A stretch of 64,000 nt of DNA from Phytophthora sp. 'mugwort' (lineage: Eukaryota; Oomycota; Peronosporomycetes; Peronosporales; Peronosporaceae). A model generated the notes under the pieces. That model ran no database searches, was not told the origin of the DNA, and saw nothing but the letters and a program-made list of their open reading frames with translations. Shown piece by piece: positions 22,001 to 34,326 of this stretch (position 1 is the stretch's first letter; each line of letters starts with the position of its first letter). The position numbers and the translations under genes are program-made. The stretch is from contig JAUCEF010000016.1 in the NCBI GenBank assembly GCA_033558025.1, forward strand, positions 2,170,001-2,234,000, read 5' to 3'.

Positions 22001-23423
22001 TTTCGTACTAAATGAAGGGCCGGAGCAGGCTCCAGTGAGTCGAAAGGGGCCTTTCTCAGCTACTCGAACATCACAATGGAGGCTGCGAGAGAGGGGGTTA
22101 TCGGTCTCGTCTCAACGATCGCGTTGTAGAACAATCGATAACACTTCATCAGAAGAAATGACAGAGTGGAAAAACGTGGATCTACTGCTAAATCGTAGAC
22201 GTCGACTCTTCCAGACTCAAACGGGTAGCATCGAGACCACAAAGGTGCCATGGGGCGAAGAGTTTGCATCAATTCAATCTTTAAAGCGATTTACAGCGGA
22301 ACATCCCGATATCCTTCGAGCCCACATGTGAGTTTAGTCCGAGAACATTTCTTGCCATTAGAATTTTTATCTTTAATACTAACTCGTCTCCTCAGAGAAA
22401 ATCAGTTAAGAGAATTGGATGGTCCACTTATGAGTACAAGTCCGGGAAAATCTCATTCTTCCAGAGTAAGGCACCCATCGGCACATTCCGGAGCTGGTCA
22501 GGCTCGGAGTTCGTTATTACTGATGAAAGACTTGGCTTTCTTGCTCCAACATCGTCTCGCTCCTTTCTTTGGTGCGTTCTATGTAGGTAAATTCCATTTG
22601 TGGATGGGATGACTGACCTTTGTATGTGTTGTATACGGTGTATTTAGACACAATCGTCCCAGTCGTGATGACCACCGTCTTTAATACCGAAAAACGTTTT
22701 CTATGCGAGACAGCAACCGAAGTGCTTGATGCAATGATCCTGCACTGCAGCGGTCGAAAACTTGCTCTACTGTTCCTGCAACTGAGTGAGACATATAGCA
22801 AACACGAGGACCTGCGTTTGTATAACTTGGTAAGTGGTTGATATGAGTTAATGCACAATTTCGATTAAGAAAACAATGACCAAATCCCTCTTCTTTTGAC
22901 AACTTTCAGGCCTCCGTCTATGCTGAAAAATGTATTCAAAACTGGAATAAATCGGAGTCTTTGAGCCTCCTCTCGTCGCAGTCGACCACTACGCTGCTAA
23001 CGCTGCTAGCGAAGCTGCTGATTTCAAAGTCAGCAGCTGTACGAATATCAGGCCAAAAGAGTTGGAGTCACCTTCGCGAAGAGCTTGGGGTCAGTCTCCG
23101 TTCTTGCTCAAATTATGGTAAACTGTATACTTTTTGCAAAAATCTGACTGAATTCGTTGTATTGATTCGTACAGACTCGCAACTTCGAGGCCATTTTACG
23201 GATGCATTTATCCCAGGAGCTGGAAAATGTCGTGTTGAGGGAATACGGGGATAGTTCAATAAGCTCGCCGGAATCAAATCATCGGCGAAACTCAAGCAGG
23301 CGGCGCGAAAGGGGAAAAGAAAACGATACACAAAGCCCCACGATCGTACAGAAGAATAGCCCTAGTATCTTGCAGCGCATGCTACTGCATCGACAAAATC
23401 GCGTTCTGCCAAAACAGAGTTGA
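19090..23423 (+). CDS. Large protein with ankyrin-like, Tudor-like and HEAT/CLASP-like regions (7 exons)
   Basis: Model: join(19090..19173, 19223..19369, 19476..22327, 22396..22586, 22648..22829, 22910..23089, 23175..23423), 1294 residues, all phases consistent. Intron 3 (GTGAGT...CTAAC...CAG) and the later introns are classical. The first two exons are tentative because of a 49-nt intron and a GTTTGA donor; an alternative start is the ATG at 19515. Residues about 245-380 read like degenerate ankyrin repeats (LLLAASIIGHEPMVTLLL, IVKKLLDDGRF, IVERLLKCDP). Residues about 675-730 form a Tudor-like barrel (GDHVEVHYKGR, YDIVYEDGEDESCVP). The four last exons give a helical repeat region (ESATEVLD-like turns, SAAVRISGQKSW) resembling HEAT/TOG-type CLASP-N domains, followed by a basic tail. 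A cytoskeletal or chromatin scaffold is possible; the function is unknown. Confidence 0.65.
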
Positions 23424-23748
23424 CTTAATTTAAAAACGATTTGGTGTCGGAAAAGAAGACTCGAGACTGCCATCGTCAGTATTCGTACATGCTGGTTGAC
23501 GTATATTTTCATCATATTTACTGCTCTGAGCGCCAACGTTTCTTGCTACACGCTGATAGACTTCGTTGAGCTCCGAGCTATGTACAATCAAAGAAATTGC
23601 GACTGCCCAAACCGAGGCAAACACCACTTGGCATCTCACCCTGAGAAACGCGCGCTGAACACAAGGACGCAATTTCTGGACTCACGACGGCAGGGATCAG
23701 CGTCCGTGTCTGCTGCCATAAATTTTGTTTGGCTGCTGCCGTCCCCCA
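23424..23748. other. Gap between convergent genes
   Basis: About 325 bp between the stop codons of the Tudor/HEAT gene (+) and the START-FYVE gene (-). No feature is recognised. Confidence 0.6.
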
Positions 23749-25161
23749 CTAAAACTCGCGAGCCAAGACTGAACTTTGCAGAGATGTGTGGTCGAAATTA
23801 GCCGTGTGGAAGGAGTTCAGACTGAGCGCACGCGTCCGCACGGGCGCCTCGTCGTCACAGTCGCGATGCTGATACGTTGGCTGCTGCGTCGCGGAGAACG
23901 GTCGGTAACCCAGCCCTCCGCTGTCGTCGCTGTTGTTGTTGTCGGGTAGCGCGCTGCGGTTAATGGCCAGCGAGCATAAGCTGCAGATCGTCAGCTTCAT
24001 CTTGCCTACCACTGGAATATCTGCGTTAATAGTTAGCTTACAGCGGCCGCAAATGACCTGCAACCAAAAGACAGAGAGCCAACACAGCCTTGCGTTAATA
24101 GAAGAAACCTAAGCCCTTCGTAGAGCACAATGAAACAGAAAGAGATAGGAATATGTAGCGTAGCCGGACACAAGGTCTCCCAAGCCACCTCGTGCTCTCC
24201 TGACTCTCCTCATTTCATATCATCGTACCTCGCCGCACTTCTGGCAGTTGTATCTCCTCTTAAAGGTGCCAATATCGTCCACACACACAAAGCACGTCTT
24301 GACTTTTCCCGGCGCCATGAGTTGACTGCGGCGCGCGAACGTCTGGTTGGCCACGCGTTTCATAGTGACGTATTTCTTCAGATGCTCCAGACTCATGAGC
24401 CTTTGCCTCAGTCCTTTTGCAGCCACCCACTGTGGCACGTTGCCCTTCAAATCCGTATACACTGCCTGCACAACGTCCAGTGTATTGCGGTCGCGTTTAC
24501 TCTCAATGAAGACGATACCCGAGCGGTACATGCTGCCTCTCACGAACCCGTGAGACTTCTCCATGTCCGGGCAGCTTTTAATCTTGACCGAGTGTAAGCA
24601 ACGCGCAAAGCCCCTCCTGCCGTCTGGCAGCGTGAAGCGGCGCTGGATCTCCAGATAGCAGTAGTCTCGGTTGCGCACCATGACGTAGGGCGAGCGCACA
24701 GCCGACCAGCGAATACTGATGAAGACCGTGCTGTCTTCGGGTCGGTAGGGCTGGATCTCGTACAATACAACCGAGTGCAGAATGTCCGGAGAAAGCTTCT
24801 TCTCTAGCTGCATATTGGGGTGTTGCATGTCCACTTCGTAGAGCTCCATAATCTCCTCAATACTGGCCTCCACTTGAGTGATACCCCGGAAGTAGTAGAC
24901 GCCCTTCTTGCCCTCGGATTTGACCTTAACCTTCTCCACGCGAATGCTCTCCATCTGCTCTGTATATTCCCACTTAAGTCCATCCTGGAACTGGTCCTCG
25001 CCGCTGTCGAGGCTCGAGCCCGTGCTACTGAACGCCTCGCCCGCCGAGAAGCGCAATAGCTCGTCGCATGCGCGGTTGGCTTCGTGCGAGATCTGCTCCT
25101 TGCGCGACGTCGACAGCGGCGGGCAGTGGAACTTCTTCCACTTGGGCTGCTTCGACTTCAT
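23749..25161 (-). CDS. START-like domain plus FYVE zinc-finger protein
   Basis: Model: complement(join(23749..24057, 24229..25161)), 413 residues. The intron is 171 nt (GTACGA...TTGCAG) and splits the FYVE finger: CQKCGE in exon 1 joins VICGRC in exon 2. The finger has four CxxC pairs (CFVC, CQKC, CGRC, CSLC) and a basic RRYNCQKCG patch resembling the R(R/K)HHCR PI3P-binding motif. Residues about 75-280 form a START-like lipid-binding domain (VYYFRGITQVEASIEEIMEL, YEIQPYRPEDSTVFISIRWSA). Such START-FYVE proteins are an expanded oomycete family thought to bind phosphoinositides on endosomes. The frame continues upstream of 25161 without an ATG, so the start is placed at MKSKQPKWKK. The tail after the finger is low complexity. 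Confidence 0.8.
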
Positions 25162-26677
25162 AAGCTTCGTCTCCTCTTGCTGTTTGTTTACTTCACTAAA
25201 TGGCGACTGGGAGGGGACCGCGCGGTTCTGGACGGATGGATGGATTACTGCGACCACAAGGCATTTTGACTACGTTTTTATATTGGAAAGTGAACGAATA
25301 TATTTTTATTTAGTGAATTAATTCGTATAGTTGTGAGGTGGCTGGCGACCGATGTCAGGCTGAGACGGAGGCCATGGCCACAATTTGTGGCCATGCTGTT
25401 GTTGCCGCTATGATTGAGAGACGATGGTAGAGACGCCATCCCTGACGGTTCGGCGAACGGTGCCGTGCGGAGAAATGAGCCGGGTTGTACATGTACTGGA
25501 CGACTCATGTGCATGTGAACCAAGTACGTGGCGCTCTCAACGATGGATATGGATAGTAAAAAATATGTGGAGCTCTTCTTGGGAATGGTGGTCATGATGC
25601 AGTACTGGCAAGCTTGCTGCCGTCGTGACGGATGGTTTAATGCATATTAGCTCACGAACCACGCGGTGCGATGCATTGCGTAAACCTACACGTGCTAGGG
25701 TTGACTATGGGAGACCTATCCAGCGTGGCAAGCAAGTATTCAGACTCTTGCAGCTCGGCAGACTGGGACGCCTATGGATCTTATGGCGATCGTTTGAAAA
25801 TACTACAATGGCTTCATTGCCATTGTAGTATTCAACAATGGCTTCATTGTAATAGTTTCGGTGTGAATCTTGTTGAGTTTTGTTCTGTGTCGTATGACTT
25901 GGTCGAGAAGCAACTCAACTCAAGTCGTTGTTGTGGCTCATGTTCCAGTTTCCATTTGTTGACAAATGCCCACTATTGTCTTTCGACCGGGACTCAAACA
26001 CATCGCAAATCTCTACTAATAATTTATTGCTCTATTTATTTTAGATATATAACTTATTGTGACTGGAAATAAGAACAATTGTTGGATTCATAGCCATTAT
26101 TGTATTGCAGTACTATCAAAAGGTCCGAGTAAAAAAAAAACAGAAAAAAAGCAATATTTTATGCAGTCTCGAACCAGCATTATGCTTTCCATAATATACA
26201 TCACACCAGATTATAACGCTCCTAATAGCCAGCATCAACATCCAAGCGAGTCAATTGTAAATTTTCTGCCTTTAGTGTTCTCCTTCGGGCGGCGTAGGTC
26301 AGATTTTACTGGATGCAAATGTTTCAGCAAGAACCGTAGTTGTTGGTCAGCTAAGCACAAAAACTCTCAAATTGTTCGGTATTATATAATATTCATTATG
26401 CTATCTTTTAAGTGCTGATAAACGTGAATCTTGTATCAATTCATCAGCTATTTCGATTTTGTCGCAACCAATTACACCTGCAACTGCAATGCTAATGGAT
26501 TTCACAAATATATATAAATTGCACAAAAATATAATTTGCACGGAAGCAGGAAAAACCCTCACCTTGGAACTCTGCACCTCTTTGCGTATCATGCTAGCCG
26601 AAGTCGGGTGGTGGTTTTGGACAAATGACTCCTCCGTGCGTCGCCCGACTTGGTTGCTGAATGATGAAACATAACCA
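25162..26677. other. AT-rich spacer, start of accessory block
   Basis: From here base composition shifts to AT-rich and ORFs become short. No gene is recognised in about 1.5 kb, apart from a small perfect hairpin at 25801-25830. Confidence 0.6.
25801..25830. repeat. Perfect 12-bp inverted repeat (hairpin)
   Basis: TACTACAATGGC, a 6-base loop TTCATT, then GCCATTGTAGTA. Part of the sequence (CAATGGCTTCATTG) is repeated at about 25834-25848. Confidence 0.8.
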
Positions 26678-26967
26678 GTGAACAGCACTTACTCGTTGAG
26701 TATTGATAGCTGGTACGCCCTATCAGTATTACTGTGGCGAATGGCAACTCTATCAGCAAAAGAACCAGCAACTGTCAGTTTCACCCTTAATCAGGGTCGC
26801 ACGGTCGAGCTGGCGGACGTGTTGTATGTGTCGGTTTTGGACAGGAAGCTCGTTTCAGTGCCGACATTGGCTGCTCTCGGTGTTCTCATTCAATCCGAGC
26901 ATGGCCAAACAGCCTTTACTGTGAATGGGCTCTCGATCGTCGGGATCAGCTAGTGTTGATTGAGCAC
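26678..26967 (+). mobile_element. Ty1/Copia retrotransposon fragment (protease to pre-integrase region)
   Basis: The frame reads VELADVLYVSVLDRKLVSVPTLAALGV, closely matching the copia polyprotein segment (L.dVLYVP.l..NLlSV..L...G) between protease and integrase. The frame ends at a stop at 26951-26953. Integrase-like sequence resumes downstream at 29862 after a hAT-like insertion, so this is probably the left part of one interrupted Copia element. No LTR was identified. Confidence 0.65.
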
Positions 26968-29565
26968 CAGTGTTCGGAATGCTCGGAACTGTTCCGAATA
27001 GTCCCGAAATATTGCCGAACTGCTCGGAATTCCCTCCCTTCCCTCCATAGTAGAAACAAGCAGCACGGAACAGCATCAAGCGTGCCAACTCCCGCCGTCG
27101 CCGTCTTTAGCCTCTCGGACTCCTACTCCATCTTCCCTGACCCGGTCGTCGTTCTCTGCGGTGGAGCACGCGTCGGCTCCGTCAGCCTCCAGCCAATCAC
27201 GCCGATTCACTAGCTCAGACTTTGGATTCATCGACACAGACGTCGACAAAAACGTTTCTCGTTAGGGAGGCGGTAATGCCGTCCGGCGTCTTGGCCCACC
27301 TCGCCGAAGGTTGCTTTTCCTTCCCCCAGTTAGGCGTACGTCTCTTTTTCAGACGTCAACACAATCATTGCAGAGTTCTGCATCAACGAGCTCTGCCGTT
27401 TCTTCCCACCTCAATGCGAGTCAAGGTGCCGATCTAGCAGCTGTCCAAGGCCGTGCTGCGGGAGCCCTGGTAACGGCTTCTGCTCTGCCTCGTGCAAAAG
27501 CGAAAGGAGGCCGACATAGTGGTCCAGTGTGGCAGCACTTCATTGCGCATGACGACAGGACCCACTGCCCGGTGAGTATAAGCACTGCCATATATTCCTC
27601 AACAGCGCGACATTGAAACGGAACATGATGCCGCATGCACTGAAGTGCTCTGGAGAATTACCAATGCATTGATACTTCTTGCGAAACGCTTACAATGTTC
27701 CAGCCCCTTGCAGTGCGGTCACGCAGTGGGCAAGCTGTGACGAGGCGACAAGGAGAATGCAGCCTCCTTTGGCCAAGACGACTTCGAGTTGTTGCTGGCG
27801 CGGGTGTTATTTGTTGTGCGTTGCCATTTGCTCTGATCGATGCACCCGTGTTTCGCCTACGCTTTGCAATAGTGGCCCCGCAATTTAGGCTCGGGAGTGC
27901 TTTTGGTTAAAGTCAAACAAGAGTGCAGAGCTGAGGTGATCGCAATCATCACATCGTTAACGAACAGTCTCCATTATGACCGATGGGTGGACGGATGTTA
28001 ATGACAGCAGCATTTGTTTTGTCAACTTCATGGTGGTTGCACCCGGTATGGCTTCTTTGTTTTGGCCGTCAGTCGCAATGGGGACTGACCGACATACTGC
28101 TGAATTCATGGCTGGAGAAATTAAGACGGATAATTGATGAAGTCCAAGCGGAGACAACGGCAGTTGTCGCTGCCGTGCTGACTGATAACACTCCTAGCAT
28201 GCGTGCCGCATGGGGACTGTTGAAAGAGGAGCTGCCAGCGCTTGGTGGCGGCTGTGTGGATCATCTGCTAAACCTGCTCATGAATGACATTTTTACAAAG
28301 ATTCCCTTCGTTGAGATGGTACAGCGCGAAGCACTTGAGATTGCAAGTTTTGTTCGAGAGCATCATGCTTTAATGGAGCAATTCCGTCACCTATAACGCC
28401 CTCATATTCCGCAAGATTAAGCGCGGCATGCCCTAGTGATTTTTTGTAGCAACACGATGGTACACAGCGCATGCCTGCCTGCGAAGTGTACTCAGTAATC
28501 GCGAACACTCGGGGACCTGTTCCAGTCTTCGCGTCATGTACGATTACTTGAGCTATACAAAACGCCCGCTTCTGTGCTAACGACCCGAGATAAAGTTGTG
28601 AAAACGGTTGCGACTAAAACGTTTTGGGCAAACTTTGCCTATGCCCGTCAATTGATCGATCCGATTATCGAAGCTCTGCGTGAACTAGAATCGGATGGAG
28701 TTCCGACGTCTCGCGTATACGAGCGGTTCAAGCGGCTACGACAGGGGTACGCTAACGCGGTGCCGGATAATGGCGGCGCAGGACGACAGCACTTGTTTGG
28801 TGAATCGATCGGCGTGAGGGGAGATGAAACTACAATCTGTCACGTGGTTTACGGAAAGGTATACGCTCCGCGATTTGGAAGCTGGTCGATGAGCGATGGG
28901 CTTTCGTTCCCTCGCGAATGCTATGGGAATAGATATCTCCTTGATCCAAATATCGACCCCGCTGGATTTATAGGTACTGACGTGGCCGATACTATCGACC
29001 AAGCCTGCAAGTTCGCCAGAAGAACGGGAATGCTGAGTCGCCTTGGAATTACCCATGGTCAGTTGAATGGTTGGATTTGCGTCTTTGATGATACGAAGAG
29101 AAGCTGGAGAGAGACGGACAAGTAACAGAATGCTGGTGTTTTTCCTCGACATTAGTGGCAGACTCGTCGAGGGTGGAGCGACAATTACAAAGCCCTCTCT
29201 CAGCTCGCGGTTCTTGCCTTCAGCATTCCAACCTCATCAGCTTCAAGCAAGCGGGCGTGGTGTATTTTCGATTTCATCCACACGGAGAAACGGAACAGGC
29301 TGTCGACGACGAAAGTCGAGATGTTGGTCTACATCTTTATCAATAGCGGCATCCAATCCAGCGGCAACCTGGACCTCGCTCGTCTTCTGATTTATCCTGA
29401 AGCAGATGAGCAAGACATTGAGGTTAGCAACGATGCTTAAGCGCTCGTGTTAATGTAGCTCCGACGATCATGTTAGGCGAACTTAACCTATAAGTACGAA
29501 TGTAGATATGTGACATTCCGAGCACTTTTGCGAGCACTCTGAACATGCTCCCTTCCAACACTATG
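26968..29565 (+). mobile_element. hAT-like DNA transposon inserted in a Copia element
   Basis: The left end CAGTGTTCGGAATGCTCGGAA is hAT-like. The right end (around 29511-29565) contains decayed inverted counterparts such as ATTCCGAGCA and TTCCAACACTATG. Flanking 8-mers TTGAGCAC (26960-26967) and ATTAGCAC (29566-29573) agree at 6 of 8 positions, consistent with an eroded 8-bp target duplication. Internally there is a decayed hAT transposase on the plus strand. Borders are approximate. Confidence 0.5.
27424..29125 (+). pseudogene. Decayed hAT transposase (BED finger and DUF659-type)
   Basis: Pieces in different frames follow the order of a BED/hAT transposase. A BED-like start (GPVWQHF) lies near 27520-27540. 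From 27976, MTDGWTDVNDSSICFVNFMV begins the RNase H fold. After a frameshift near 28120, VVAAVLTDNTPSMRAAWGLL and GCVDHLLNLLMNDIF (the conserved GC.aHxlNLl motif) end at a stop near 28396. A gap of broken frames leads to 28574-29125, with FAYARQLIDPIIEALRELESD and SRVYERFKRL. At least two frameshifts and several stops make it non-functional. It would have catalysed cut-and-paste transposition. Confidence 0.65.
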
Positions 29566-29861
29566 ATTAGCACAGTGGGAAAACTATTTGAGTGAAATGT
29601 GGAGCTTGACGCAGCAATGGAAGCTCATCTGGGTGCCAAACAGGTCGAGAGAGCGGATTAATACCTGACTCGTCACGTCTCAGATACCAACTCTGCAGCA
29701 AGCATCGGCGTGTATAGGCGATATGTGTGGATCACGTCTAACAATCCATTTAGCCAGCAACGTCAGGAAAGTTCGCCCATTTAAAACGTTCAGACTGATC
29801 TCAAAGCGACAGCTAAATTTAAACTTGAGGGGGGGCTGACATCCATTAACGATTTATCCCT

Positions 29862-30740
29862 ATGTGTACTTGCTTTGACCCCATTGAGTTCACCAATACT
29901 TGCGTCTGTAAAGTCGCAAGTATTGATCAAATTAATGAGGTGAAGGCGGTGATCAAAACCCAGACAGACCGTTTAATCAAGGGTGTGCGGAGAGATAATG
30001 ACGGCGAGTTCGTAAATTCTCGATTCAACGAGTATTGTAAAGGTAAATGGTTGTCATCCAGAAGTATGTTCCATACACACTACATCATTACGGGTTGGCT
30101 AAGAGGATGGATCGTACGCATCTGGAAATGGCACGTTCGATGTAGCGCTACATGAAGATGAATCGTGAAAGGTGGCTTAAGCGATTGCGACGGCGATTCA
30201 CGCGTTCAACCGAGTTTTGAGCACTGGGCGGTCAAACATGATCCCGTTCGAAGGTCTCTTCTGGCCGCGACCAACTTCAGCTTCCTGAGAGGCTTTTGGA
30301 TCCAAAGGCAACACACAAAATGTGATTTAGAAGATCACATGTGTATATTGTATATTTCTTACGTGTTTGGAATCTACATGCCAAGCGCTCTGTGGCAATT
30401 AGGTCCGTCACTTTGACGAGCCATGGATCAAACTGCGCCGGAAATAGTGAATGTGGACAATTCAACGTCCATTATCTCCGGTGATGTGAACGAGGCTGGT
30501 GTTCCCGCAATTTGTTTTCGGGGAGGGCGCGGTATATTCAAGCAATCGAAACATATTGAACGGTTTCCAGCTACGTATCTAGTTAAGGAGTGCTCATGTC
30601 ATTTTCCTGGTGGAGATGCATCTGATTTAGTTGTAGATCGGATGAACCCCAGCCGTTGTCTCAGGTTGCTCATGGATGGTACCGGTGCCGACGAAGGCGA
30701 GGTGTTATTGGACTGCGGTCGGGTGGTGAACAGTCGCTGA
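29862..30740 (+). mobile_element. Ty1/Copia integrase-region fragment
   Basis: The frame from 29862 reads KVASIDQINEVKAVIKTQT then IKGVRRDNDGEFVNSRFNEYC, matching the copia integrase core (IK.lRsDNGGEf.s..F..yC). A shifted frame continues with GLAKRMDRTHLEMARSM, equivalent to NGvAERmNRTl.E.ARsM. Further shifted pieces (AIATAIHAFNR) follow the known order. Frameshifts and stops show it is dead. It may be the right part of the Copia fragment at 26678. Confidence 0.7.
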
Positions 30741-33700
30741 ACTGCATCGGATCAGATGATAACAAACTTGGTGACCGAGCCAAGCTACCGCGCTTAGATG
30801 AAATAGCTGGTTGTGCACTAGGATTCGATGGTGCTGTCGCTTACACGAGCACCCATCACTGGAGCTGAGGTCAGATATCACATCTGAAACCACACGTGGG
30901 GCACTGTGCGAAGAATACCTCTCCCCCAGGTGTCAAATTCATCGGGTTTAAATGGCTGTTTAGGTACAACTTCAACGAGGAGGGGGGGGGGGGGGGGAAC
31001 TACTCACAATAAAACTCGACTGATGGCGCTGGGATATTTTCAGACTCGATTACATTCAGACTCCTCGCCCGTTGCAAGCTCGAACACAGGTTGTGTGTTC
31101 CCCTCGGTATGCTACAGCATACAGCCTGTGATTCGGCAAATCAATATTTGAGACGTCATTCCTGAATCATAAAATGGAAGAATACGTATAAAACATGGTA
31201 CGAAGTTCGCGTTGCAGCTGGATAAATATGACCACTCATATGCACACTTATCAGGTCGCAAATATTGTAAATTTATTTTCTAAGACCAATTACATTTTTT
31301 ATTGATTATTAGCTAATCCGAACGGGAGTATCAACCAATATCATTGAGTGAGGGATATGGCTGCCCTCTAAGACAGCAATCCCGACGTTTCGGGTGGGTG
31401 GGACAAAAAAGATGTGTATGTCCGTACAAAGTCTAGATGGGGGCGTATCACATGCATATTTTTATGTTATCCGGTCTATCCGAAATACAAGTTACAGATG
31501 GTTTAATAATAACAAGTATATACGTTACAGAGCAACAAGCATCAAATGTTAGCTCATGCAAAATTACTGGATTATTCGATATTAGCTAACTGCATATTGC
31601 GGTCATAGAGGTGCTGCACCAGCTCTCGTTGCCCTGCTGCGTGGCGCCACATCCCCAAAGTGACGCGAGCAGGCACTGCCACCCCATGTCTTATCGGCGA
31701 TGCGGCGGCTGATTTCGAGGACGTCCACAACTTCAAGCCGCCGCAGAAGTCCTGTGTCGGGCGGTGGATTAGCCTCCCCCCCTCCTGCTTCCCGTGCTGC
31801 CTGTTTTGATTGATCAGTTGCCGCTAGCTTTGGAAGTGGGACGGCAACCGTCACATCCTTCGCTTATCTTTCGCGACAGGAATGCTGTACTGTTTCCTTT
31901 TGTTTAGATGTCCTTCTCTATTAGCAGTTGTTAACCAGTTAGAACGCAACCTACTTTAGTTATTAGCCTATCATTGTACTTCAATTCACAACATACAAAC
32001 GGATAGATATCTTGGCCCAACACTCCCACTCAAGATTCCAGCATTGTCCATCAGGATCCTGCTCAAAGGAAGCAACTTCAACTATTTTTCTCAGATTTTG
32101 CTCCCCAACATTAGGAATATTGCAAACCCAATTTATCTTTGTACGGAGGGCTCCACAGAATACAACCCCGAAATTGTTTCGGATTACCCAAATCAGATCA
32201 CATGCTTTAACTTATGTAAACAGAAAACACCTTTCCCATATATTTACTGATGCTGGTGGTCCGCTTTTCCAGGAGGCCTCTCACTCTCTCTTCTGCTTCC
32301 GTACTGCGCAAGTCCAGATAAGGGGACCTGCTCTTCCATATGTAAAACAGCCCCGGAGCCAATAAGAAGGGTTGAAAGACACGTCAGACGACCGTCAACA
32401 CGTTGAAGTCCGTGGTCCAGGATGGAGAATAGCGTCTCAAACGCGAGGGGCAAACGGAACTTGAAGCGAATACCAATGATGCTGCTCGCTTCTGACGATG
32501 GGTCAGAAGTCTTTCATACGACGGCGAGGATGATATCGTTCACATGAACGACAGGGGTGCAAGCTCGCCAGTCGATCTCGACAACATCGAGCGACATTTA
32601 CAATATAAATGCTGCTTATTCAAGGAAGTTGAAGCAGCTAACTCCGGACGAAAGGTGGTGCGATGAGTTACGACCGGGCCAAGGACATCAGTCCACGTAC
32701 CGCAATGGATAACGTCAGAGAGTTCTGTAATCGGTTCAATACAGCTAAGTGTTCTCTGTGTAATACGAATCATATTACTCTAATGAAGTAACATATGACG
32801 GCCAGTGCGGAGTAACTGCTCAGTGCATACGTTTAGCAAAACATGGATACAATATCGACGGACGTTATGGCCTGTGGACAGAAACGCGATCCTATACAAA
32901 ATCTCAGCGCAAGCGCAGACTACGAAGGACGTTGGTTACGGTGTATCATCCGATTCGTTACTAATTCTCTGAGTTTTGACAAAAAGGCGCCAATAAAAAT
33001 TGACTCCACTTTAAAAATAAAAAATATTTAGAGCTCAGTGAAAAGACTTTTACAAAAACGTTTTACTTCGGCGATTCTGCCAAATCGGTTCAGATTTCAC
33101 TTAAAAGCATTAAGAAAAATATCATTCACTATTCTGTCCGAGAATGCAACATAAAGTTATCTTCACAATATGTAGTACTCTCTCACAATAAAATCGTACC
33201 TAGATTTAAAATCGTACCCTATGGATATTTGACAGTTCATTTTTTTTAATTATCCAGTCGATACTGACTTCAAATAAAAAGGATAAATAGTTGTTTTACA
33301 TGCACCAAAACCAATGTCAATTTTCAGTTAGAAAATGGAGTTAGAACAATTATGAACCCCAACTCTTATTAAAATAGCAAGACAAAATAAAAACAGACAT
33401 CTAGCTTTCTTCGACGCCTAAAATATCAAGAGCCAACTGTGATGGGGGTCATCTTTGTAAACACCACATGCACGTGTCGTCTCGGGTTCATATACGCGCT
33501 GATGTCACACTCACATTGCAAAAATGATGCAAAAATGCCTGATACGGAGATCTATTCGTTTATATTCCGACTGTAGTTGGCTAAAATGCTTTCACTAGTG
33601 AACGACCGGGAGGATTTGACAAGATTGATATAGGCCATAAGCATCATACAGGCCATATCTTTCGTCGTTACGTGTTCCGGCGCATGCAATCCAAGACATG

Positions 33701-34035
33701 AGTCTACCCGTTATTGTTTCGGTAAAAAGTTTTTCTACTATTTGCGGCAGTAGCAATATATGAACTGTACTACTTGCCAAGTGCTAATGCATTGAAAAAC
33801 CGACTCTTCGCGGCAATTACTACCAAGTAAGAACACCTAATTTAGGAATACCATCTCCGACTTGGCCATGTATATAGGTTATTGCGAATGATGAGCAATC
33901 TAAAGTCTGTCAGAGCGCTAACATTGGAAACAATTGGGTACTCTCAGTTGAAGGACATCCCACTCTTTTGCAAACATGCGCGGAGATGAAATATCGCCGC
34001 ATGTCCTATAGAAACATGACGAGGCCAAGTCTAAG
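30741..34035. other. AT-rich repeat-type region, no gene recognised
   Basis: About 3.3 kb of low-coding-potential DNA. It includes a 16-G homopolymer (30982-30997). Short ORFs such as 31603-31854 (-) and 32540-32773 (-) are unlike any family I know. Probably old transposon debris. Confidence 0.5.
30982..30997 (+). repeat. Homopolymer G16
   Basis: A run of 16 G within AT-rich accessory DNA. Similar runs occur at 42334-42344 (C11) and 45843-45854 (G12). Confidence 0.85.
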
Positions 34036-34180
34036 GTGCCCCTTCACACTTTGCATATGGAATCAATAGGCAAACTAAAGGTAAAAGGCATATATGAATC
34101 CCTCGGATATCGATATGCATTAGGGTTAGCGGATATGCAACGGCATACAAATGATACACTTGCAAATGCTGTCGAATACG
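34036..34180 (+). mobile_element. Short Copia integrase-like fragment
   Basis: HTLHMESIGKLKVKGIYESLGYRYALGLADMQ resembles the copia integrase stretch (LHmD.mGp.kv.GiYgS.GYRYaLg..DD). It is truncated on both sides by unrelated sequence. Confidence 0.5.
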
Positions 34181-34326
34181 TCAACGGGACGCGACATCGA
34201 CGTCCAAAACGCTTCATCCATCACCGCACTGACAAAGTGGGTTAATAATTCATCCGTCTCATCAATATCACGCTCGGCTTTTTCATTCATCACTGCTGCA
34301 ACGACACTGGTAATTGTCCGCTCGCT

